64,000 nt of DNA from Otis tarda. Lineage: Eukaryota > Chordata > Aves > Otidiformes > Otididae. The position numbers and the translations under genes are program-made. The stretch covers positions 76,949,785-77,013,784 of the forward strand of contig CM048555.1 in the NCBI GenBank assembly GCA_026413225.1, given 5' to 3'. Below are positions 12,272 to 22,433 of this stretch, in pieces. The notes beneath the pieces were generated by a model that was given only the letters and a program-made list of their open reading frames with translations, made no database searches and was not told where the DNA came from. Position 1 is the stretch's first letter. Every line of letters begins with the position of its first letter.

Positions 12272-12456
12272 CTACAGTGAAGAAAACGCAGTGTACTGGA
12301 GCACGGCTCACTGGGTTCTGAAGACGTTTGGAAATAGCTTCACATTCATATCCTTGTGTGAGGACACGGTAGTTCTCTGCATCCCGTTCGGTTATCCAGA
12401 CCTCAGCCAGAGCTTTGCCATCTGCCTGCGGCCCCAGCACTCCCAGCAAGAACCCA
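12272..12456 (-). CDS. Candidate internal coding exon, unrecognised gene
   Basis: Read on the minus strand, a pyrimidine-rich tract ending CCTTCGCCCAG forms a good acceptor just before position 12456. Sequence ending in CTGTAG and followed by GTACAA forms a usable donor after 12272. The 185 bp between are open in one frame (one base, 61 codons, one base; intron phases 2 and 1). They encode a mixed, protein-like segment containing LAEVWITERDAENYRVL and GYECEAISKRL. About seven CpG dinucleotides fall in 185 bp, far denser than nearby sequence and mostly in arginine or NNC-GNN codon contexts. I do not recognise the family: no signal peptide, membrane segment or catalytic motif is visible in this piece. 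No neighbouring exon of the same gene could be identified with confidence. A donor two codons earlier (ACT then GTAGGT) is possible but weaker. A chance open frame remains possible. Confidence 0.45.
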
Positions 12457-15400
12457 CTGGGCGAAGGCACAATAGGCATGGAGGAAGTATTGCATTGCTC
12501 AATTTGCTTCAATACTGGTTAATCTAGTCTCTTTAGGCTTATTCTGTTCTATTATTTATTCTGTTAAAACATAGCCTTTTGGGTTGAAAAGCCTTTTTGA
12601 TCCCTTTAAGGAGAACATATACAGAAAGTCTAGGTACATCTCTCTTAGTCCTTGTCACAGACATTGTTGCTTCTCTGTTCAGGATCAAATTTCTCTAACG
12701 AGTCCTTCGCCTTACTTCTGGAGACTATTTATGGCTTGTGTCTCAGTGCTTACTCAGATCTGTCCCTGGAAAACACTTGTGATGGGAGCAGCTTGTATTA
12801 AGTTCCTCCAAGAGAAGCTGTTCTTTTGGAAAGCATGTCTGTGTTTGGAAGTATCCATCCAACATCTGATTACTTGCCATTCAATGCTGTCTCGGATAAT
12901 GTTTTACAGCTCAGCCTTCTTAATTCTCAAATGAGACTGATGCTCAGCTTCATCTCACACTGCCTTGTTCTGCAGCCACATGTCTACCGTTTTAGGTGTG
13001 AACAAGAGGAGGAAGAGCACCTAGTAATTCTTCACTGGCTGCTTACTTTGGCAGAGGTACAGATATTTACAATAAAGAACCGTTGGATCATTACTGGGTC
13101 GTTACTTGCATATCTTATTCAGCTCTTGTTTAGGGCTGAGAATTTTGATGGAGAAAGGAGTGGAGCAAAATCTTACAAAATTTCATTTCATCTTTTTTCT
13201 CACCTTATTCAATACAAATGGCTCTGTTACCTTCCTAGGGGCTGTTTGACTAAGTCAGGGACAACTGCACGTGGCAAATATTCAGGGATGAAGTATTTTA
13301 CCGAAAAAAAAAAAAGCCAAAAAAAACCCAACAAACCCAAAACCAAACCAAACTAAAGAAAACAAAACCCCCAAAAGGTATTTTGGCTACTGAGCTCAAT
13401 GAGAGTGGATCAGGAGGGAAAAGTACAAGAAAACACTTCCCGTGTTGAGTACTTCCCGTGCCAAAAAAAATAAATAAGAAAAGGAAGGAGAATTCCCCAA
13501 CTCACAGCGATTAGGCATTAATTCTGTGCACTGAGGTTACCCCATACATTGAGCTTCAGTGAAAGGACAGCACAGTAATGGATGGATACGTGCCAGTGGC
13601 AACTCCCAGTAGGCAGGAGCCGTTACAGCCAGCCTATGGAAAGAAATAATGCTTGGCTATCCGTAGGGGCACCTGGAAAGCATCCATCATCATTACTTAT
13701 ATCGGGCCGGTTCATTAACATTCAGCTCACAGAAGCTAATGGCTAAAGAATCGATGTTGCTCAATGAGGAGAATGGGAAGGAAAGAGTGGGATTTTATTT
13801 TTTTCTTCAGTCTCTTCAGAAGAGAACTGTTTCTACCTTGAAACATTGTCCAAAGGTGTGAAAAAATAAATAGAGGGGGGAAAAGGCAGAGTGGAAAAGA
13901 AGTAAATTCCTACTGTATGCTGTGAGCAGCAGGCTTTGAAATGCTGTTCTGATCTGTTTTACCACAGAGAAATATCTCACAATGAGAAGAAGTGGAAGAA
14001 GCTTTTTCTAACCTTTCAGTTTGGCAAGACATGAGTACTGTAGACTGTCTGGGCTAGTACCACTCACCTAAAGCATGGCACAGACGGTAGCAGAGTTTTA
14101 AGAGCCACAGCGATGCGATGTGTTTTCTAGCCAAGCTGATGTTTTTTTCTCTCTTTCTTTTCCAAGCTACTTTGGCAACCGTTACTCAGCTTGTTTCATA
14201 TATTCCTTGGAGCAGGGTAGTAGCTGTAGAAGATCCCTTCTGGATTCAGGGGCAACAATTTCCAGAGCTGAAGAATACGTACAACAAAGAAAGGGAGAAA
14301 AGTGACCTGCAGTTTCCATCAGGTTTCAAAGCCAAAGCCATAACAGATTCAGGATCTGTTTAAACCGAGATTTGCTTGTGGGAAAGCAGAGCCAGTTACT
14401 GGGGACTGACCTGCCTCAGGCACAGATTACAAGGATGCCACAGCAGCGGGAAGCAGCAAGGCTTTGGACAGTGCTGTGCGGCCCCGGTGAAGTGATGGTG
14501 CATCAGTCTGCACTAGCATTTAATTTAACATCTTACTGCAAATGTATTCTTGACAGCAAGCTGCCTCCTTCTCAATGATGGGGAGAGATCACTGGCTCTG
14601 CATAACGCTCTGCTACATCTGCTTTATTATGCTGTGGGTTGTCCTCTAGATTACCTGCCCGGTTAGCATGTCTAACTTTCAGCTGGTTAAAAATTGGTGA
14701 GATTTTTCTGGGCCTAGGTCACTTGCATCCCATAAAAAGCCAGACAGAGAAAAAAAGAATACAAGTTCTTTATTCAGGAAGCAAGGATTCTTGTAATTCG
14801 TCAGCGGGATATAGTGTCTTAGAGAAACAAGTTATGTTATGGTTCACCAGGGACCTTCAAGCTTTTGTGTGACTTATTTTTTCAATGTCCTAAACTTCTG
14901 TAAGAGTCTAACTTTTCTGACATATTTTTCATGAAGTAGAGCCAAAAAGAAGGGAAATATTTTGTAGCCATAATCGTGAAGGTCAGGAAAAGAAATGAAA
15001 GCGAGGTGTGCAAAATTTATGCTCACTTGTTCCTCTGAATGTCTTCCAAGTAATTTGGGAGGAATTTGGTTTCAGGAATTATAAATGTGCTGTGATGAAT
15101 AAGGTTGCAATTTGGACATTATAAGTGCAACCTGGAGGTGGGTTCAGAGATCACATACAGGTTGCTGCATGGTTGAAACGGAGCTAGTAAAAAATTCTGA
15201 TGTGTTTGCTGCGTGAGTCAAGGCAAAATTGAGATGGTAGGAGTTTGAATAGCTGCACACCTTTTATTTTATAGATAATGTAATTATATTCTCACTTCAG
15301 CTCACCTATAAAAAGAACTCAAATTTGCACTAAAAAGATCTTCACCCCTTTTCTGCTGATCATTGCTGAACAAAGTATTTCACACGAGGGGTTTGTTATC

Positions 15401-16924
15401 TTTGATAACACTAAAATTACTTAAAGCAATTATGTGCATCATTTCAAACTCTACAGAGGTTATTAAAATATTCTCATGGCAACTGTGAAGAAATATGAAA
15501 ATAAGTAGAGATTGAATTGTATTTTGTCTCAAGAAGTCATTTGCCTTAAAGCATGTTTGGTCTTTAATTTCTAAATAGGCAACTTTACTTTGTGAGCTGA
15601 GTACCCTCGTCTGTTTGACCTTCCACTTTCCAGCATTAGAAGTGAGTTTGACCTTGAAATAACTATTTCAGCTTCAGAACAACTGCAAAACCCCATGTAT
15701 TGTAAACCAAACCTGCATGGCCACCTAACAGTGACGTCCTTGGACAGAAAGGAACCTGATTTGAAAATCTACTAAGATTTTTTCTTTCTTTAGCACGAAG
15801 TATCAGAAATTAACTACTTACAAGAAGACTCAGTGTCATATCCTGCATGCAGCTTTGATTATTTTTATTTCTCTTTTGGCAGAAACTTCTTACAGCACCC
15901 AGTGAAACAGGTCAGCTGAGGAAGAACTTTCCACTACTAAGGTTTATTAACTGTTCGTCTAGGCTCCCACCAGAAAGCGGGGAATTGTGCAGGAATTTGT
16001 GGCATTATCAGAAAATCTTGTTGCTTAGAGCCATAGAAAATGATCCTCTATTGGCAAGAACGTAGTCTATTAAGATAGTCTCATTGCTACCTGTGATGCA
16101 TCCCTTATACTGGTGCTCTTGTGATTTCCACCTCTCGCATCAACGTACTAGAGCAATGTGGAGCCGAAGGCATAGCTTTTTATATAATAATAATGTTGAA
16201 AGAAATTAGCATAGTTCTAATTAAGGGATGAAAGGAGCAATTAATTTAGAGAGTTTGGACTTCTGTGCCAGAGACGTTACCACCGCAGACCTCCCGGAGC
16301 AGGGCAGGGACATGTTCAAAGCACAATACTACACTATGACAATAGCATCAGTGAACATGAAAGTGAAATTAATTGAAATAATGGAAAAGCTAGAGCAATT
16401 ATGTTACCATTTAATTTATTTTTACATGTACTCTTGAGATAACATGTTTGTAGTATCTGCTGCAATTAATAATCTCCTTTTGCTGCATAGTTGTTATTAA
16501 ACCAAGTGGTTTCTTATAATATTTTTCCTCCATTGAAGACCCCAGTACTAGAAAACTTGGAGGCAACATTTCTCCTAACTTCATGCAAAGTTCAAGTTTA
16601 GGTGGCAGTTTGGTCATGATGTGGTGTTTTTCCCTCGTTAAGCTGTGACCTGAAATCAATTGCAATCACAATGGAAGAGCTAAATGTTGCTGACTTAAGC
16701 AGCCCTTTTCTGGCAATATTGCACTTAATACTTCCCTCCCTTCCACCTCCACAGATAAAAACTGGAATCAGAGATCAGAACTTCCTCAACTGGTTAAGCT
16801 TCTGGCATCTTCAAAGCCAAGAGTTCAGAGACCATGTCAAAATCGTTACCTGCAATTGAATGAGAAGCATTTTTTTTTGTTCACGGTCACACAGGCAAGT
16901 CCTCTCTCTACCATTTTCACAGTG
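12457..16924. other. Non-coding sequence
   Basis: No exon or TE recognised. The longest frame (12826-13356 plus, 176 codons) runs into an A/C-rich simple tract and lacks domain-like composition. Several AT-rich parts are present around 15240-15560 and 16180-16540. Confidence 0.55.
13304..13377. repeat. A/C-rich low-complexity tract
   Basis: A run of 12 A is followed by short alternating A and C runs (AAAACCC, CAAACCC, AAACCAAACC), with hardly any G or T for about 70 bp. This is simple sequence of the kind common in bird introns. Confidence 0.85.
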
Positions 16925-17060
16925 TTCCATAAAGTTTGAGGCCAGAAGGAGTTATTAGATCATCTAATCTGACTTGCTGTGAATTGCAGGTCTTTGCATC
17001 CTACTTAGATTCTGCCAGGTGACTTTGAACTCAAGCATTCATCTCCTCGGGCAGCAAATT
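16925..17060 (-). mobile_element. Ancient CR1 3' end
   Basis: The plus strand reads CCATAAAGTTTGAGGCCAGA, AGGAGTTATTAGATCATCTA and ATCTGACTTGCTG. This matches the antisense 3' terminus of an old amniote CR1 group (a TAGACTTTAAGGCCAGAAGG-type start, then ATGATCATCTAGTCTGACCTCCTG). It is clearly older than the CR1 copies at 10650 and 30376. The 5' side fades out near 17060. Confidence 0.6.
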
Positions 17061-18059
17061 GTTGGGAAATAGAAGCAGGGGAAATAGAAATAAAATCAAT
17101 ATCTGAGGCTTCTGCAGGGTCAAGGAACTAACTCATAATGCTGGGTACGACCAGGTAAGCATCTGATTCTCTGTCCCAGTGCTCCAGAGAGAGCCAAAAT
17201 ACAAATGAGCAAATCAATCCAACAGCTCTGAAGGTCCAGGGTGGTACAACCAAGGCAAGCGTTTTCTCCCAGGCATCAATTTGCTAAAGCTTATCAGTGA
17301 GCTCCGATCCCTGAGCTCAGCCGGTTGTGTTGATCAGTATCAGAAAGCAAGAAAGCCTGAGGAGGTAGTATAGAGTCAGGCTGGCCAAAGCTAGCTTGAA
17401 GCCTGCATTCTCCAAAGAAATACTTTATAAACACAATGACACCACCTTGTCCTCTTAATCTTGCTGCAAGGAAGCACCAACGCTGTTTCTAAGCTGAATT
17501 AATCTAATGCTGTCTTGTTACCAGCTCCGATTTTCATTTCACCTTTTCAAGCTAAGATCACTAGATTAAGAGTGAGTTTCATTCAGATACCTCACAATTA
17601 TACACGTTTTAGGGTATCCCACGTGCCCTGCAGCCACTGTTCCAGGAGAGCCAAGGTCTCCTGTAAGTCCTGTGTGGCATCTGCCAGCTCTGAGCTCTCT
17701 GAGATACCCTTGAGTATCTCAGATACCTGCGTTTGAGGCAATTCAACAACTGAATACTGCTGTAGACTTCACACTGTAAGACCACATATTATAGATGAGT
17801 CATGTGTAAAAAATTTAAATTAGGTGACTAATTAGTCTCCATCCCACAATTCAGACAAAACTCGCAGCTGAACTTGCGAGTCTAATGTAAGCGTATCAAA
17901 GATAATGCTAAACACTTGTCAAATAACAAAACATGCATTAAAAAGGCAAAAAATAGGGTTGGCTATATACAGACTTTCTAGTAAGGAAGACTTCAATTTT
18001 TTTTCAGAGGGGTAGAATAATTAATAATGTGGAGATAAATGGAACAAAATGAAAATGTA
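17061..18059. other. Non-coding sequence
   Basis: No exon or repeat recognised. The right part, from about 17800, is AT-rich. Confidence 0.5.
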
Positions 18060-18099
18060 TGAATTATATGTAACAAAATGTTTTGTTACATATAATTCA
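18060..18099. repeat. Exact 40-bp palindrome (19-bp arms, 2-bp centre)
   Basis: The left arm TGAATTATATGTAACAAAA and the right arm TTTTGTTACATATAATTCA are perfect reverse complements around a central TG. It could extrude a cruciform or give a long hairpin if transcribed. It sits just upstream of the first recognisable part of the ancient CR1 at 18105-19015. No flanking target-site duplication is evident. Confidence 0.97.
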
Positions 18100-18104
18100 C
18101 TGCT

Positions 18105-19015
18105 ATATAACTTATCTTCTTTGATAGATTTTTTTAGACATAGGAATTATAGCATTTTTAATGTGTCTAGACTTCAATGAACATTTGTAGCTACCACATG
18201 GGGAAGTTGAGGATTAGTACAGAAATCATACAGGAGATAAGGAACTGCAGAGAAGAGAAATAACAGCACATTTGGTTGAAAACTGAACTATCAAGTAGGA
18301 GGGATGTACTGGAACTCTACAAAGACACGTCTTTAGATCAAGGTTATTTAACTTTCAATCGCTGTCCCTAGCATAAAAAGTGAAATGATGAGGGTGAAAC
18401 TTGCTGATGACATTGAGCAAGGAGAGGGACAAGGTAACATGAGGGAGGACCACCGACAGAGAAGAAGGAAGACCTGTTTTTATTGACCGTAGGATGGCTA
18501 TGGGCCTTCAAGATAATAGTGAGAAAAGAAAATGGGACATGAGGGTGTCTCACAGGAGGTATTTCCAGCAGAAACTGGGAATTGTATGGTACTGTAAGGT
18601 CTCATTCAGAATGATAACATACAGTCCTATTCACACATATTCAAGAAGGATGAACTTAAACTGAAACGAAAAAAAAAGTAATAGGTTTGCTTATTTAACC
18701 TAGAAAACTGTAATTTAAGCAGAATGAGACTATATTGACACAATGACATAGAAGAGACTTTGTAACTACGTCAGCAGCTTTAATAGAAGACATTTAAGAT
18801 AAGCACCTATCCTGAACAGAAGTGCAAATAGCTTTAAAAGGACTATGGCTACATTTCATGTGGATGTTTGAAGGAAGTTAATCTGTGGAGGGCTGCAGTT
18901 CTGGAATGACTTTCCAATAGAGATAATAGGAATAAAGCCATAGTTTAATATGGAGCATAATGCATTTGGGGTTGTAGTTGTAGTGTGCAGTTGAGGAAGG
19001 GACTGGATTAGTGAA
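18105..19015 (+). mobile_element. Ancient CR1-type LINE, degenerate RT to C-terminal region
   Basis: Scattered but correctly ordered landmarks of CR1 ORF2 can be read on the plus strand. At about 18110 CTTATCTTCTTTGATAGATT corresponds to the LIxFFDR region. At about 18170 CTAGACTTCA...ACATTTG...CCACATGGG corresponds to YLDFxKAFDxVPHG. At about 18395 CTTGCTGATGACATTGAGC corresponds to the catalytic ADD motif. At about 18642 CAAGAAGGATGAACTTAAAC corresponds to FKKDELKLE. At about 18700 CTTATTTAACCTAGAAAA corresponds to the LFxLxK block. At about 18896 GTTCTGGAATGACTTTCCAA corresponds to the FWNxLPxE block. Many stops, frameshifts and deletions show it is long dead. The similarity is to the old CR1 groups that are abundant in turtles and crocodilians. 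Confidence 0.68.
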
Positions 19016-20586
19016 GAAATTTCTCTCAATTTTATGTCCTACCTGTAAAAGTATAGTTTTTTGTCTCCGATACAAACTAACCTGCAGTTTATTTGTTTGG
19101 CTTTTTTTTTTTTTTAAATATCTTTTCATTCCAAAACACATTTAGGCCAGAATTGATTTGGTCTTTTCTATTTATACTCCTGGAGTTGATGACAATTGAT
19201 GTTCTTTCATTTGGGTTTCAAAGGCGTGAACCACATGATCAATTTATGCCTTGCCACAACTCACCTCAGGACACGATATATACTTGGCATCTAGTTCCTG
19301 GGTAACAGATCTTTAGGACAGCTTAATGACTGATGCAGCTGTGCAAGTGGTGATGATGAAAAGAAAATCCATATTTCAGCTTTTGCTCAAAATAGGGGAC
19401 ACTCAATCAGTAATTCCGAGGGAGGACAAAGGCACAAATGTGAAAGATTTTGGCCTCTGCTCATTTTTATGGCTGTCAATAGAAATAGTTTATGTTGGCT
19501 CCTAGATTTACTCAAAGACAGGGGGCAGATAGCCTGTTTGTCATTAAAAGAGCATTTTAATGCAAGCTTGACAAAGTCTGAGATGTTTTCGTTTGGAAAC
19601 ACTACAAAATGTCACTGACCTTTCTTTACAAAAGTTTGCTGATCAGAGATAAAATGAAGATGTAGACGGTGTACATGTCAGATGTGTGGCAAGGAAAACT
19701 AGGAAAGTCAGAAACCATTTTGAGCTTAATGGCCCTAATTCACCAAGTTTTATGCACGTGTCTGACTTCAAGCATGTCAATGAGTCACAAGGGTGTGCAT
19801 AAAACAAATCACCTGCCTAAGTTGGCCTCATTTTTAATCTCTGTCTGGGATGAGACACAAAAAGGATAAATACAGTAATTGCCCAGAAAGAAAAGTAAAA
19901 TTTACAAAACTTGCTGTTATTCACCAACATTATGAAATGTCAGCAGAGGGTTCAGGTCTGCACAGAGCTCAGACCGCTGGCTCCTCTGACTCAGCTCATG
20001 TTCAGGAAGCGATGGTCATGCTGAACCAAGAAAGGCAGAGGATTATTTTAAGTATTGTTTGCAAACCCATAATGTATTAAATTCCAGAATAGAAATCCTG
20101 CTAGATTTGTAGGAAGGAGGACAGGGAGAAAGAAGTCCGTCTGAGGTGCAATCTGCCTCCGTATGCAAGTAGGGAACAGGGAAACTCCAGTTAAACGGTC
20201 AAATGAGGGTTTGCTTTGGACTTGTGCAGCTAGGTTTTGCTCTGGTTTTTGCAAGTTTTCTGCTTGCTTCCACGTTACAGTGTAGAAGAGAGCGGGGAGA
20301 TGAGAGGAAAGCCTATATGGAAGTGCTCGGAGTGTATGGAGTGTAAGAAGAGGACAATGAGAAGGGAGATATCCCAGATAAACAGCACTGATTGAGAATA
20401 ATGGTAAAAAAAAATTAATCTATAACTTGGTTTGAAATAGGGAGAGGTTTCTTCTGTCTTTTTGGCAACAAAATTCAGGGCAGCTACGTTCTGGTACAGA
20501 GCAGATGCACCAGATGATGCTTCAGGTAGAAAATTGTGGAAACTTGGGTAGGTGCTGGAGTGAAGATGGCTTAAATTGGCTTTTAC
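19016..20586. other. Non-coding sequence
   Basis: No repeat recognised except a run of 14 T at 19102-19115. Open frames are short apart from 20275-20670 on the minus strand, which overlaps the exon candidate at 20587-20732 in a different frame. Confidence 0.5.
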
Positions 20587-20732
20587 CTGCTTTCCTGGGC
20601 ACGTTGCTCTGAGGAGACTTGCTGTTGTACCTGGTCTCACAGGTACCATTAGTGGTCCCATAGTGACCATGGGGAAGCAGGATAAAGCAAATGAACACGC
20701 TGCTTACCACAGCAAGCACATCGCAATTAGCA
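20587..20732 (-). CDS. Weak candidate coding exon with hydrophobic segment
   Basis: On the minus strand an acceptor-like CACCCGTGGCTCCAG is followed by 146 bp open in one frame (one base, 48 codons, one base) and then the strong donor GCAG-GTAAAA. The conceptual peptide begins with a hydrophobic stretch (VLAVVSSVFICFILL) followed by a polar segment with one N-G-T glycosylation-type site, reminiscent of a transmembrane or signal-anchor region. The intron phases (2 and 1) happen to equal those of the candidate at 12272-12456. The plus strand is also open here and CpG enrichment is modest, so chance is a serious alternative. No family is recognised. Confidence 0.22.
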
Positions 20733-21780
20733 CTGGAGCCACGGGTGGCCAAAAAGTTGATGTTTCCCTGCTTGCTGGCTTACAGTATTCAAACACTACA
20801 CCCCATGGGCAGGTAATTGGACTCTGATGCCTTGTCTTTGAACTGTTTGCTGGAGCTCTGGAGGATTTTGTTAGATATTTTATCTTTTATGTATCATTCA
20901 CATAATTTTGGCAGTTCTCCCAACATAACAGTGATGCTTTTTGAACTTATTTTTGATTTTTGTTGGTTGTGGGTTTGGTTTGTTTTTGGTTTTTTTTTTT
21001 TTTTTTTTTTTAGAGAACATACTCTCTGCTGGAGCTGGATTAGGAACAGCTCTTCCTTTAAGCTACTTAGAGACGAATTTTAAGGGGCAGAGGGGAGGAG
21101 AGGAAGGAGTTACATCTGACTTCATGAGAGAAAGTAAAGGGCAACATTATAATTTTCCTATTTCCAGTGTAGCAGCAGCCTATTCAGGCCAGCGATCTCT
21201 GCCTGGGAGGGAGACCATTTCCTTGACAGAGGGATGTGGTAGGTGGGAAGGGAAAGACAGAAGAATTCTTCTCATATATTTGTGAAAAACAAATTCTGCA
21301 AAACGGAAAAGAAAGAGAGCAGGGAAACTCTTGTGGTTCGCAGGCAAAGGAGCTAAAAAGATAAACTTTCTAGTAAACCCTTGCACTATTAGATGTGCAG
21401 ACTGCTTCATCCTCCCAGGAGAAACATCTCCATGGGACGAGCCCATGGCAGCTCTCAGCCAGCGCAGCAGAGGTTTTATGGCTCTGAGAGCTTGCAGGGT
21501 AGCTCCGTCCCACAGATGATTCAGACTGCTGGGTGCTGAGGCACTTTCATTTCAGGAATCGCCGTGAAATGAGGCTTTATACTGCAGCACTGAAATACTC
21601 AGGGAAAATCTATTAAGGCAGAGCTAATTCAGTTGCAGGATGGGGTCAGCAGGCGGCACAGCGAGGAGAGCAGGAGGCTCTAATTTACACAAACTGTCTA
21701 CCATGAGCAAACACACCAGGGGTGATGTTTAAATGGTCTCTTTATTCTGGCTGTATTACCAAAACCAGCTGCATAAAAAA
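20733..21780. other. Non-coding sequence with long T tract
   Basis: Holds the longest homopolymer of the window (22 T at 20990-21011, preceded by G/T-rich sequence from about 20960). No exon or TE body recognised. Confidence 0.55.
20990..21011. repeat. Poly-T tract (22 T)
   Basis: Uninterrupted run of 22 T, preceded by TTTGGTTTGTTTTTGG. It could be the A tail of a minus-strand retroposed sequence, but no insertion body or target duplication is visible. Confidence 0.95.
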
Positions 21781-22433
21781 AAGTAATTTGTGTATGATGC
21801 TAAACTAGGGGGAGAGTCTGGTGTGAGAAATGACAGCGCGGCCACCCAGGGGACCTGGATTGATTTGAAGTCAGGGCTAAAAGAAACCCCATGGGGTTGG
21901 CAAGGGGAAGCACAAAGCTCTGCTCTTGAGGTGGAGAAACCAACTGGGAGCCCGAAAAGCAGCCCCACCAGAGAGGATGTGGGGGTGGCAGGGGATGCTA
22001 GGCAAAATACGATCCGAAAACGCACTCTTGCTGTGATGGGTCATGTCCTGCATGGCCAGAAAGCAGGGGAAATTTATTCCCCATGGCTGATGCTATTGAC
22101 ACTGTACCTGGAAAACTGTGTCCACAGATGGAGAGGGACATGGAGAGGATCGAAGAGAGAGACAGGGTCCTCCTTAGCAAGGGCAGAGGAGGTAGCAGGG
22201 CCACAAAGTGCAGGCTGGGAGGCTCAGGCTGGGTTTTAAGTAAACCTCTCTTTACCAGGCAGGTGGTGCATCCCTGGGAAAGGTGCCCAAAGTTGCAGTG
22301 AAATCTGTCTGAGAAGGTTTGAAGACTCTGCTAGATGAAGCCATGGCTGAGTGGGTCTGTGTTACTGATGATCCTGCTTTGAGCCTGAAATTGGACCAGA
22401 GTTCTCCACCGGCTAGCATTTCCACGACATTAT
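21781..22433 (+). mobile_element. Old CR1 LINE, RT-to-3'-end with internal deletion
   Basis: The plus strand follows CR1 ORF2 from the catalytic region to the 3' end. AGTAATTTGTGTATGATGCT and AAACTAGGGGGAGAG at 21782 correspond to the KFADDTKLGG region. GGCAAGGGGAAGCACAAAGC at about 21899 corresponds to the NKGKCKVLHL block. GATGTGGGGGTGGCAGGGGA at about 21978 matches the KDLGVLVD block. ATTTATTCCCCATGGCTGAT...CTGGAAAACTGTGTCCACAG at about 22073 matches EVILPLYS...LEYCVQ. GAGAGGGACATGGAGAGG at about 22132 matches the next landmark. A deletion then joins to the 3' domain, with GAAGGTTTGAAGACTCTGCT near 22312, AGATGAAGCCATGGCTGA just after, and GATCCTGCTTTGAGC near 22370. The open frame 21790-22239 is a by-product of this element, not a host gene. 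Confidence 0.75.

Noticed and set aside
12826-13356. 176-codon plus-strand frame
   Set aside because: It ends in an A/C-rich simple tract giving a Lys/Pro-rich tail; no recognisable domain.
21790-22239. 149-codon plus-strand frame as a host gene
   Set aside because: It lies within the old CR1 at 21781-22433 and follows its ORF2 landmarks.
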